Shown in pieces: positions 1 to 8,384 of a stretch of DNA of 26,503 bases. Made by a program: the position numbers and the translations under genes. The notes beneath the pieces were generated by a model. It did no database searches. It was not told the origin of the DNA and saw only the letters and a program-made list of their open reading frames with translations. Within the stretch, counting starts at the first letter, position 1. Each line of letters begins with the position of its first letter. The DNA is taken from positions 1 to 26,503 of the forward strand of contig JAKTTS010000191.1 of NCBI GenBank assembly GCA_030560485.1. The letters are read 5' to 3'. The DNA comes from Ascoidea tarda (nom. inval.). Lineage: Eukaryota; Ascomycota; Saccharomycetes; Ascoideales; Ascoideaceae.

Positions 1-53
<53 letters not shown>

Positions 54-57
54 CAAT
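1..57. repeat. (AAT)n microsatellite at left edge
   Basis: Sixteen AAT units run from base 1, followed by AAC AAC AAT. The repeat is in frame with the partial gene and encodes poly-Asn. The true repeat length is unknown because the window starts inside it. Confidence 0.95.
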
Positions 58-783
58 GCTAGCAATTCCCATTCAAACCATTCAACTAGAACTAATAGCG
101 TCAATCTAAACATTATTCAACTATCAAACAATAATACAATCGATAACATTTTTTCTTTTATAACCTTGTTAAAAATCCTTATAAAAGTATTTATAAAAAT
201 CAATTTTCATATAGATGATATATATAAAGACTCACCTATTCAATTTAATCAAAGTAACATCAACTATCAATCAAACTCAAACTCAATAAATCCCAATTTC
301 AATTCCCAAAACCAATTCCAATTCCAATCTCAAAATCAGTCTCAATTTCACTCTCAAAATCAAACACAATCTCAACAAAATCTGCTAAATACTCCGAACT
401 ACAATAGTAACTCGAATTATAATCATACCCCAACCACTGCAACCGCCAGCTCCACCACTCTCAATTCAAATTCCTTAAATTCTTACAATTCAAGCTCAGC
501 GCTATCTTCTTTTAAATCTTATAATGAAAATCCTCACAATGAAAAGGATGTTTATAATCAATTTAACCAATTTAGCCAACTGAACCAATTTAGCCAACTG
601 AACCAATTTAAACAACCGGAAATTGATATCAAAAATATGATCACTTATAAATTATTAAATGAAATTGATAAAAAATTAAATTCAAATTTACTATCGCCTG
701 TCATTTTAATTATAAAACAAATTAGTAACCGATTAATGAATGAACAGATGGTTTCAATTGCTAATATTTTGAACGATTTTTAA
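1..783 (+). CDS. Asn/Gln-rich protein, 5'-partial at left edge
   Basis: I do not recognise this gene. The frame that ends at the TAA at 781-783 stays open all the way to base 1, so the start lies outside the window; about 260 residues are visible. It opens with about 19 Asn codons (16 AAT units, then AAC AAC AAT), followed by a Ser/Asn/Gln-rich segment, a Thr/Ser-rich stretch and an imperfect FSQLNQ tandem repeat at about 570-612. The last 50 residues are predicted helical and less biased (NMITYKLLNEIDKKL...), so they may be a folded C-terminal module. A hydrophobic patch at about 145-225 (FSFITLLKILIKVFIK) is out of character with its surroundings and could be a retained intron or a misread segment, although no convincing splice pair is visible. 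Low-complexity transcription or RNA regulators often look like this, but that is only an inference. Confidence 0.6.
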
Positions 784-1162
784 ACATCCCAATCATTATT
801 CTTATTATTCTCACTTTTTTTATTATTATTATTTTGTTTAAGCTTTAATTTATTCATATAGACTTATACCATTTACTATTTACCACTTTTTATTCTATTA
901 TTGGTTGTTTTTTTTAGTTATTTTAGTTATTTGTTCTTATTTGTTGTTATTTGTTGTTGTTGTTTTTTTTGTTTTTTTGTTTTAGTTTTATCATCAATTT
1001 ATATATTACATTTTCCAAGGAACTACAACAAACCATTACTTAATAAATAATTATTAATTTTTTTATATTTTTTTTCACTCATAAATGAATAAAATATATA
1101 TATTTGTATAAGTATATAAATTTAAATATTGTGTTGTGCAAATTGAACCAAATCAAAGTAAA
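784..1162. other. Convergent intergenic, T-rich
   Basis: This is the 3' flank shared by the left partial gene (+) and the Mim2-like gene (-). It is AT-rich, with poly-T runs and TTGTTGTT stretches and TATATA clusters near 1098-1125 that could serve as polyadenylation efficiency signals for both genes. I see no ORF or RNA gene. Confidence 0.6.
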
Positions 1163-1921
1163 CTATCTCCATATTCTGTCAGCTATTTTAGACCATAATA
1201 GATTTGCAAATCTTCTTCCTAACATTTTCCCAACTAATGGTAATACAATAAAATTAACCAAAGCATGCAATTGATTTAAACTTTCCTCCCATTGTACTTG
1301 AGAATCATCGTCTTCTGTGAAATATGTTAAAGTATCATTGTTACCTTCTGTTTTAAAACCTCGCTCTTTGGTATTATTATCCTCACTGCTGTCATTATTA
1401 ATTTCATTAATTTTATCCAAATCGCTTTTATGAAGACCTTTTTTCTGTTGATTATCAGAACTAGAATTTAATTTCAAATTAATATCATTTGATTCAGATT
1501 GTTCAGGAAATTTTAACTTGATCGATGGAACACTGTTAGAAATGTCACCTTTTTGATTTTGTTGATTCAAATTTAAAGCTGAGCCCAAACCTAAGATTGG
1601 GCTTGAATCTGAATCTAAACTTGAGTTTGATGGTTTTGGTGAATCAAGCGTTTCGTTCTTGATATCGTCTCTAATACTATTTTTGAGGTTATCCCCAAAT
1701 AGACTTATCGACTCATACTCATCTTTTATTATCTTTGAAATCGAAATGTCTTCATTATCGTTGTAATCACTGGCACTCATTTTCCTCTTGCCATCTTTCT
1801 CGTTGCTGGGAGTCGTTTCATTGATAATACTACCACTGGCATTGCTATCATACTCATCATCCTCATTTAAGGGGTCGTTAGAGAGAAACTTTGGGGTGTT
1901 GGGGTTAGAAACAGTAGACAT
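1163..1921 (-). CDS. Mim2/Emr1-like mitochondrial outer-membrane protein with long acidic N-terminus
   Basis: A 252-residue protein starts at the ATG at 1921-1919; the frame is open upstream to about 2008 but has no earlier ATG. Residues 1-200 are disordered, acidic and Ser/Asn-rich (runs such as NEDDEYDSN and SSEDNN). The last ~45 residues are different: an Asp-rich lead-in, then QWEESLNQLHALVNF, a hydrophobic segment with PLVGKMLGRRF, and LLWSKIADRIW at the C-terminus. From memory this matches the Mim2/Emr1 family pattern (W-E-S...VNF..LP..GK.LGR+FA...W). Mim2 is part of the MIM insertase, which inserts alpha-helical proteins into the mitochondrial outer membrane. Known Mim2 proteins are much shorter (about 90 residues), so the long N-terminal extension is odd. 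The family call rests on the C-terminus alone and is moderate; the ORF itself is solid. Confidence 0.6.
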   Translation of the reverse strand: MSTVSNPNTPKFLSNDPLNEDDEYDSNASGSIINETTPSNEKDGKRKMSASDYNDNEDISISKIIKDEYESISLFGDNLKNSIRDDIKNETLDSPKPSNSSLDSDSSPILGLGSALNLNQQNQKGDISNSVPSIKLKFPEQSESNDINLKLNSSSDNQQKKGLHKSDLDKINEINNDSSEDNNTKERGFKTEGNNDTLTYFTEDDDSQVQWEESLNQLHALVNFIVLPLVGKMLGRRFANLLWSKIADRIWR

Positions 1922-2988
1922 ATCTTCAGTAGACTCAGTATTCTCTCTCTTCTCGCAATCCACAGAGCTTTTGTGTTGTTGTTGTTCGCAAATCCACAGC
2001 CAATAACTTCATCTGTTCCAGCTGGAGAAACCCACCAATTCAATTTCGATCAATTGAGTTCCAAACGACGCGCCACAGTTAACACCGGCCACGACATGCA
2101 CCCGCCGCATACAAAAGAAGACCACCAGTGTGGAATACTTTCCGAAACGGACACTGAATATAATGACTTTGGAGACAGCTCTCGCAGGTATCTTTTGCTG
2201 GCTTTGGAGTGCCTGTTTTGAATTTGCAATTTCAAAAGACAATTCGCAGGAATTGGTGGTTGTATTTGTCGGTTGCAATGTTGGGAAATCTTTGTATTGG
2301 CTGGTGTCGAGAAGTTCAATGGCCGCTTTTTTAATCTGGCTCTATTTCGCTCTCAGTTGGAGATCTTCAACCAAACTCTATTAATAACGCTAAACAAGTG
2401 TTAGAGGCAATAAGATTTGTGCTCAAAATTCTTTCCATCGTTTTAAATGTTGATTTATTGTTTTACTGTTCAATTTAAATAGGGAAAAACTGCGATTTCT
2501 ATAATCTCTTTTACAAATCGAGATATTTTGTTAATTCTCTGTCTCTGAATTACAAATTTTGGTTTTATCGTATATCAGCGCTAAACTTATAATTTGAATA
2601 AATTTTATATATATAAAAAGGTTCCTTGATCTGTTGAACACTAAAATTCAATCAATAATTTTTTTTAATTTGGAGTTGCTAATAAACCTATTGAAATAAA
2701 ACTAGAAATTATCTAAAATAATAAAATAAATTCTAAATTAATATCTACAAAAATAAAATAAGATAAAATAAAATAAAAGTAAATTTAAATAAAAAACACA
2801 TAAAAAGGAAAGCAAGCAAAATAACCAGGCAATGAAAACAAATCAAAAACTGAAATAAAACATTTTTAAAGAAAACAGCATCACAAAAAAACTTTCAACT
2901 ACTAAAAATAAAAAAAAATAAAAAAAGAAAACCCTAAAATCATTCATAAACATTACTTAATATTTTCAAATAATCATTATAATCATTC
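1922..2988. other. Intergenic upstream of Mim2-like gene, with a GC-richer island
   Basis: This region carries the promoter of the Mim2-like gene and the 3' flank of STE12. Bases ~2040-2370 are clearly GC-richer than the surroundings (CACCGGCCACGACATGCACCC and similar), while 2580-2985 is A-rich. An ATG at 2160 opens a 74-codon frame to 2384 with two hydrophobic stretches, but it matches nothing I know and I did not call it. No RNA gene is recognised. Confidence 0.5.
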
Positions 2989-5757
2989 CTAAAATAATTT
3001 TGTTGATTCTGGAGTTGGCATTGATAATGTAGACTTACTTCTCATTCTTTCCTTTGGCGTTTGTTCATTAACTTTTCTGAAATTGTTGCTGTTAACGGTA
3101 TTTTCATTAAACTGTTCTTGATTTAAAATATCATTCTCAATAAACGCTGGGCTTCCTAATTCATTTTCTACATTTTCATCAATGGTCGAAGAAATCAACG
3201 ATGTTCCTTGCAATCTAGTTTTGATTCCAGCATTTAATCTTGAATGTGTAGCAATTGATGGTTTTTCGATCCTAGCTCCAGTTCTATTAATCCCATTGGT
3301 TCCGCTGATTCCATTCATTCCATTAAACCCCCCACCGTTAATCTGAGCGTGTAATAATCTCATTGCAGGATTATTCAATGGTTGAGGTACAACATTTCCA
3401 TAAAGCATTGGAGGATATCTAAATTGGGGTTGAGTTGGTTGGAAAAACATTGGCTGCTGTTGTTGTTGTTGAATCTGTTGTACCTGCTGTTGTGCTTGAT
3501 GTGTTTGTTGAGTCTGTTGAGTCTGTTGAACTTGCTGCGTTTGTTGTAATTGTTGTGCTTGTTGTGCTTGTTGTTGTTGCTGTTGTTGAATTAATAATAA
3601 AGTAGCCAATTGATTATTTGGATCATTAAGGTTTCCATAAATGTTAGGCAAACCCATATTAAGATAAGGAAACAAAGCTGCATTGTTGGGTTGTCCGTTT
3701 AGTCCGGTATTTGCTGCATTTGCTGCAGTTAAATAAGAAAAGGCCAATGGATTTGAATATGGATCTTGAATTCCTATTTCTCCAGTTAAACATTGACCCA
3801 AAAATGGATAGTTATATGAGTCTTGATTCAAAATTTGGGAAGCATGTGTTTGAGCCTGGATTTGAGCTTGTGCCTGGGCTTGAGCTTGTACTTGAGCTTG
3901 AGCTTGGATTTGGGCTTGAACTTGAGCTTGAACTTGAGACTGTAGTTGTGCCTGGTTTAAAGCCTGAGCTTGCGCTTGCGCTTGAGCCTGTGCTTGTGCT
4001 GCTGCTAAAACTGCTTCTAAAGAAAAATCATTTACGGATTTTTGCCCTGTTAAATTCAAACTATCTAATTCAGCAAAAGAAGGATCTTGATTGTCAATAG
4101 AAGTACCAGATATAGATGTAGTTTGAATTTTCTCAGGTGGAGTATGTTGAGGTGTTGTTTTTTCTTTATTCTGCAATGAAAGATAAGCGTCATTTTCATT
4201 ATTTTTAAGAGTTTCGTTGTTATTTTGAGTGATATTGGGAGTGTTGATACTAGTATTGATATTGGGAGTGTTGTGGATTGAATTAAGCTTATTAGCAGGA
4301 TCATTATTGTAAATGTTATTGTCAATGGTATTGTGGTTGTCATTATTTCTAGAGACGTTGCTGGTGAAAATATTTGTATCATTGTTAATATTACTAATAG
4401 TGTTATTGATGTTGTTGATAGTATTGATATTGTTGTTGGCGGTAATTGGGTTACGATGGGATAGAGGAAGAGGCGGTGGTGGCATTGAAGGGAGAAAAGG
4501 AGAAGATTGATTAATCAAATAATCTTCAGTTAAAAATTCATTTGAATTTGTTGGAGGATTGAAAAAAATGGATGGATCGAAGTTGGAGGGAATTTGGTTG
4601 TCGATAATTTCGTTGATATAATCATTTTTGGAAATATAATCTAAAGGAAATTCGTCATCAAATTCTTGATTTTCATAAGCGTCGAAGGATTGATTTAAAT
4701 CGGATAGAGGATTCATATAATTGTTGTTGTGGTTATTGCTGTTGCTGTTATTGTTGTAAAAATCGATGTTTGAATCATTAATTACGGGGCCAGCTAGATT
4801 GATTGTTGTTTGATAAGTAGTTTGTTGAGCGGAAGGCAGAGCTGAAAGTTTATTGTTATCATCTTCCTCATTTTCATCATGTTGAAAGGCTTTTAAGGTC
4901 CTCTTTTTAGCATCTATGTGGTTATTCAATTGGTCAAAGAGAGATTTTGATTCATCATATTTGAAAGATAAAGCGGGTTCATAGGAGGATTTAGTTGTTG
5001 GATTTTGGCCAGTGAATTCTCTTTTTAGGTCTCTTTCTAGGGCATCAGCGAACAATTTATCATGAGGAACATTGAACCAGAAAAAGACTTTTTGTTTTTT
5101 TTGAGTTCTTAGACAAGAATTCTTGTAAAGAAACTGCAAGAAATCGGATTTGGGAGGTTGAAGAATGGCGTCAGTGTCACATTTAAGATTTCTTAAGTCA
5201 GAAAAGACACCTTCTTCGAATTTTTTACGATCAGTGACCTGCCTGCCAAATTGTTCAAATCTATAGACTAGACATTTGACGATGTCAGTACCGGTGATAT
5301 AGTATAATTCATTCCAATAGACACAAGAGATGAAACCTTCATCGTGGTTTAGGTAGTATCTTCTGATTATTTGGTATTGTTGCCAATTTGCAGGGGCAGT
5401 TAAGAGGAAGAATTTTAGGTCATCAGTTAGTCTTATTCTTTGTTCGACAGACTGTATTGAGTCCTTTGGATCTGGGGGAGATGATGGATGGTTTGGATTT
5501 GAGACTACTTTATTATTTGAGATATTATTTGAAGTATCATTTGAAGTGTTATCTTGATTTGAAACATTATTTTTGATTGAAATATTATTTTGATTTGAAT
5601 CGGTTTCTTTTAGATCTAAATTTTGAGATTTATTATGAGACAGAAAGGATTGATTTGTTGAGGGAGAAACTAATTTCAATGTTGAATTTGGAATTGATTG
5701 GGAGGAAGAAGAAGAGGATTCCGATTTAATTGTTGTAGTGGTTGACATTGGGGACAT
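2989..5757 (-). CDS. STE12: Ste12/Cph1 pheromone and filamentation transcription factor
   Basis: A 922-residue protein from the ATG at 5757-5755. Residues ~104-265 are a near-textbook STE (homeodomain-like) DNA-binding domain: LTDDLKFFLLTAPANWQ, IIRRYYLN, YYITGTDIVKC, FEEGVFSDLRNLKCD, KTQKK-type RTQKKQKVFFWFNV and HDKLFADALERDLKRE, then EPALSFKYD. Ste12 family members bind TGAAACA elements downstream of the mating and filamentation MAP kinases and act in the nucleus. The rest is low complexity: Asn-rich segments, an unusual Ala-Gln dipeptide tract (~585-639) and a Gln-rich tract (~720-771). The C-terminus is Ser/Thr/Pro-rich with RMRSKSTLSMPTPEST. No C2H2 zinc fingers are seen, as in other yeast Ste12 and unlike filamentous-fungal orthologues. 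It is longer than S. cerevisiae Ste12 (688 residues), mainly because of these repeats. It is divergent from CHD1 across 3.1 kb that contains a cluster of its own likely binding sites. Confidence 0.96.
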   Translation of the reverse strand: MSPMSTTTTIKSESSSSSSQSIPNSTLKLVSPSTNQSFLSHNKSQNLDLKETDSNQNNISIKNNVSNQDNTSNDTSNNISNNKVVSNPNHPSSPPDPKDSIQSVEQRIRLTDDLKFFLLTAPANWQQYQIIRRYYLNHDEGFISCVYWNELYYITGTDIVKCLVYRFEQFGRQVTDRKKFEEGVFSDLRNLKCDTDAILQPPKSDFLQFLYKNSCLRTQKKQKVFFWFNVPHDKLFADALERDLKREFTGQNPTTKSSYEPALSFKYDESKSLFDQLNNHIDAKKRTLKAFQHDENEEDDNNKLSALPSAQQTTYQTTINLAGPVINDSNIDFYNNNSNSNNHNNNYMNPLSDLNQSFDAYENQEFDDEFPLDYISKNDYINEIIDNQIPSNFDPSIFFNPPTNSNEFLTEDYLINQSSPFLPSMPPPPLPLSHRNPITANNNINTINNINNTISNINNDTNIFTSNVSRNNDNHNTIDNNIYNNDPANKLNSIHNTPNINTSINTPNITQNNNETLKNNENDAYLSLQNKEKTTPQHTPPEKIQTTSISGTSIDNQDPSFAELDSLNLTGQKSVNDFSLEAVLAAAQAQAQAQAQAQALNQAQLQSQVQAQVQAQIQAQAQVQAQAQAQAQIQAQTHASQILNQDSYNYPFLGQCLTGEIGIQDPYSNPLAFSYLTAANAANTGLNGQPNNAALFPYLNMGLPNIYGNLNDPNNQLATLLLIQQQQQQQAQQAQQLQQTQQVQQTQQTQQTHQAQQQVQQIQQQQQQPMFFQPTQPQFRYPPMLYGNVVPQPLNNPAMRLLHAQINGGGFNGMNGISGTNGINRTGARIEKPSIATHSRLNAGIKTRLQGTSLISSTIDENVENELGSPAFIENDILNQEQFNENTVNSNNFRKVNEQTPKERMRSKSTLSMPTPESTKLF
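3445..3600 (-). repeat. Gln-rich (CAA/CAG) tract within STE12
   Basis: The plus strand carries TTG/CTG-type trinucleotides that encode interrupted poly-Gln (QQQ with A, T, V and H interruptions), about 50 residues. Poly-Gln is common in fungal activators and likely varies in length between strains. Confidence 0.9.
3843..4005 (-). repeat. Ala-Gln dipeptide repeat within STE12
   Basis: The minus strand reads degenerate GCN-CAA hexamers for about 50 codons, giving (AQ)n with occasional V, I, L or S replacing A. On the plus strand it appears as repeated TTGAGC/TTGGGC hexamers. The nucleotide drift among units (GCT, GCC, GCG, GTT, ATC) suggests an old expansion held at the protein level. Confidence 0.9.
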
Positions 5758-6480
5758 TCGTAAAATTCATTTGATTTGTTGAGGCGAATGAAGATTAAAG
5801 AAATTGAATTGAAGGGTAGATATGGTAGAATACACAGAACTTGAACAAGATAGAGATAAGATAGAGTGAAATAGAATAGAATAGAATAGAATGAAAAATT
5901 AGATATTAATAGAGATGATTGAAAAGGTGTGTTAGAGAATAGCGAGATAGACGAGAAAAAAGAGAATTTAGATTATTGGCAGGGTTGTGGTAGATAAGAT
6001 CTGGTATAGTATAGAGTGATGGTGTCAAAAAGATAGAGGTGGACTTGGAAATCGGATTGATTTGGATTGATTTGGATTGATTGGGGTTGATTTGAATTGA
6101 TTGGATGGGGAAAAGAAGAGGATGAAGATAATAAGGAGTGAATATAAGGAATGAATATTATTTGAGAGAGTGCTAGAGACAAAGTAGGAAAAATAATTGG
6201 TGCTGCTTATTTTTTTGAAGAGATTTGTAGAGGAAAAAAAAGAAAAAAGAAAAAAAAAAATAATTTTAAAAAAAGCAAATATAATTTTTTTTATATTTAC
6301 TGGATTTGAATAAAAAGAGAGGGAAATAGACTTTAAACAACAATATTGATAGAAGAATTAAGATTGAAAAGAATCAAAAGATGAATTTAAATTCCTTTTT
6401 CTTGACAAAATGCAAATTGAAAATGCTATGGACTGTGAAGAATATAACCAGAAACTATTTTTAAGCAGAGGAGACAAACA
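5758..6480. other. STE12 upstream region
   Basis: Purine-rich on the plus strand (pyrimidine-rich in the STE12 sense), with GGATTGATTTGGATTGATT direct repeats at ~6050-6105. On the minus strand TATAAAAAAA occurs around 6283-6295, about 530 bp before the STE12 ATG, and could be its TATA element. I see no gene here. Confidence 0.5.
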
Positions 6481-6489
6481 ATAAATGGC

Positions 6490-7095
6490 ATTGTTTTTTT
6501 TTTCGGGCGGCAGAGAATGTCCAGCGCCGGCGCGGGCACAGCTCTTCCGTCCCGGTAGCACCGACCTCCCGTGCGCGGATGCTCTCACCCTCGTATGCGG
6601 ACGGTCGCGTGATCGCAGAGGCGCACAGTATCCGGACACAGCGGGTCTGTGTCTCATACGCAGCGACGCAACCACAAGAGCTGTTAGGGTTCTTGGAGGC
6701 GAGTCTGGATAGGACAGGCGGGAATTCTGGGGCAGCAGATCTGGAAAATGCAGTCCCACAGTCGGAAAAAAGCAGCAGAAACAGCTCGAGGCCTCTCCTA
6801 CTGGAAAAACCAGAGCTGTTTTTCCTCCACCAGCGGTTTGAACCAGGGCCCTCGCGGCATGCTGCAAAAGCGCGGTGTTTCAGAATGAGCCCAGCTGTTT
6901 CAGACTCCAAAGTTGAAACAGCCAATTCCCCAGCGAAACCAGCAGCACGGATCGGGCTGTGCACTGCCTGAAACCAGCGTGAGCACTCACGTGAGCGGTA
7001 CGATCATTACACGTCACGGGTGCAGGTTTCAGACCGTTGGTCTGATTTTCTGATCACAGTTTGAGAAAACGTAGAGAAATCTTAAAAAATTTGCA
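6490..7095. promoter_or_regulatory. GC-rich regulatory island between STE12 and CHD1
   Basis: This block contrasts sharply with the AT-rich flanks. It contains CCGGCGCGGGC (6527-6537), a 9 bp inverted repeat AAACAGCTC/GAGCTGTTT (6779-6787/6813-6821), the near-palindrome GGTTTGAACC (6835-6844), the palindrome CTCACGTGAG around CACGTG (6988-6993), and the dyad TCAGACC-GTT-GGTCTGA (7029-7045). The long open frames here (both strands) look like a by-product of low stop-codon frequency; none has a recognisable domain. I read it as a transcription-factor-dense upstream region. Confidence 0.55.
6876..7031. promoter_or_regulatory. Cluster of pheromone-response elements (Ste12 sites)
   Basis: There are three exact TGAAACA heptamers: 6876-6882 (minus), 6896-6902 (minus) and 6914-6920 (plus). 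TGAAACC variants lie at 6969-6975 (plus) and 7025-7031 (minus). A further exact copy is at 7812-7818. TGAAACA is the established Ste12-binding element, and the flanking gene is STE12 itself, which suggests autoregulation. Binding is inferred, not shown. Confidence 0.65.
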
Positions 7096-7099
7096 GGAG

Positions 7100-7106
7100 T
7101 ATAAAA
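7100..7106 (+). promoter_or_regulatory. TATA box facing CHD1
   Basis: TATAAAA preceded by GGAG, 69 bp after the last pheromone-response element. It is 1.77 kb upstream of the CHD1 ATG, with only short ORFs (8-28 codons) immediately after it. It would drive either a long CHD1 leader or a separate noncoding RNA. Confidence 0.45.
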
Positions 7107-8015
7107 CCACCGGTTTTCGCTCTTTTTGAAAAGTTGTCTGCAATTTTTTTCCTATTACTTTTTGTTCGTACATGGGAGATTTTTATCCTGCAATTTGATT
7201 ACATGCTTTTTGGCTGGCATCTCTACTATTTTCCTAAAAAAATCCTTCTTTCCAAATACTCAACGCTCTGAATTTGTTGCAATGTCTCTCTTCCACCTCA
7301 ATCGGCTATTTGCCTACTTGTTGATATCCAACTGTTGTCAATGATTATAACGTTGTCTTTGCTACGATCTGTTGTTAGCAACCTTCTGGAATACATTCAA
7401 CTTTTATCTTATCTAAGATTTTTCCCGAAACAATAAAAATGTCTTATCTAAACTTAATATTTTTTGACATATTATTTCGGCCAGCCCAATTGTCCAGTAT
7501 CATATCATTTTCCATAATTAACTAGATCGATATGTTTTGCACAGCTGTTCCAGATCGTTGAACTTGTCTTGTTAATTTGGTTGTATTGTTGGCAACGTTA
7601 TGTTTTGTTGATAAGGTCTCTGCCAACAAGTCCAAGTGTTCCTCAAGAGTCCTGATTGTCTTTGGCACCAACCTGTTTCCACTCTCGTTGCATCAGCCGA
7701 CCAGTATCTGGACAAACTGCTTGCTGCGCTCTCTGAGATTCTGTCTTTGTTGGCTGAATATTGCAGTGCTGCTGCCTGTCCTTGGAATTTGCACCTTGAT
7801 ATGTCTCTGGCTGAAACAAACTAGTCGATAGCCATCTGATTGTATTTTTTGTCTTGTCCTGTCACCACTGGTGTTTGCAGCACTCCTGTGGTTGCCAATG
7901 TGTCGACAGTGTCTGTTCTGGGTGGGTTGTGACTGCTATTCCAGCCTCAGCTGCTCACTGCGCTGCTTGCTGCTCAGCTCAGCTCCAGCTCCACCTCTGT
8001 CTCCTATATAGTCTG

Positions 8016-8109
8016 CCAATCAACGTCTCTGGCCCCACCTCTGCCTCTCGCCCTGCCTCTGCTTCCTCTGTAGTTCCCAAACCCTCCCCAATCACAGCTT
8101 GTTGATTGG
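8016..8109. promoter_or_regulatory. CCAAT boxes, two of them as an inverted pair
   Basis: CCAATCA occurs at 8016-8022. A second copy at 8088-8094 is followed by its reverse complement TGATTGG at 8103-8109, with an 8 bp spacer. CCAATCA matches the binding core of the Hap2/3/5 (NF-Y) complex. The inferred target is CHD1. Confidence 0.5.
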
Positions 8110-8122
8110 CTGTAACTTCCAT

Positions 8123-8128
8123 CACGCG
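8123..8128. promoter_or_regulatory. ACGCGT (MCB) box upstream of CHD1
   Basis: ACGCGT is the MluI cell-cycle box bound by MBF (Mbp1-Swi6) in yeasts. A second copy at 8379-8384 lies in the same promoter, which raises the chance that CHD1 has G1/S expression. In AT-rich DNA two copies within 260 bp are notable, but this is a motif match only. Confidence 0.45.
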
Positions 8129-8378
8129 TGTTTCTCCCAGCTGCTTCGCACCTGAACCACCTCTGCTTCTTTTCCAGCTTCCTTCCGTTCACCTCTAAAA
8201 ATTTTCTCTTTTTTCCCTCCTCCTCTCTTTCCTCTGTCCTTATCCAACTCGTTCTTCAACAACCACCAATTACTTCCTCCTTCACCTTTCTCTCCCAAAC
8301 ATTGCTCTTTTCTTCTTTCCTACTCTTATAATCCCCATTTGAAAGAATTTCCCAATTCATCCTACAAGTTATCCACCA

Positions 8379-8384
8379 ACGCGT
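8379..8384. promoter_or_regulatory. Second ACGCGT (MCB) box upstream of CHD1
   Basis: An exact palindromic ACGCGT about 490 bp before the CHD1 ATG, in the context AACGCGTG. It pairs with the copy at 8123-8128. Confidence 0.45.

Noticed and set aside
2160-2384. 74-codon plus-strand ORF with two hydrophobic stretches
   Set aside because: No recognisable family, GC-richer island where chance ORFs are longer, and no supporting splice or conservation signal. It cannot be excluded.
4313-4510. Hydrophobic Leu-rich ORF on the plus strand inside STE12
   Set aside because: It is the antisense shadow of Asn-rich STE12 codons.
6835-6850. B-box-like GGTTCAAACC on the minus strand, suggesting a tRNA
   Set aside because: The bases flanking the loop do not form a T stem, and no A box or acceptor stem is found.
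6461-6971. Open frames of 130-169 codons on both strands in the GC-rich block
   Set aside because: Stop codons are rare in GC-rich sequence, several overlapping frames are open at once, and none shows a domain or sensible composition.
7636-7824. 62-codon ORF (VSTLVASADQYLDKLLAALSE...) upstream of CHD1
   Set aside because: Helical look but no ATG near the plausible part, no match, and heavy CTG use unlike the genes in this window.
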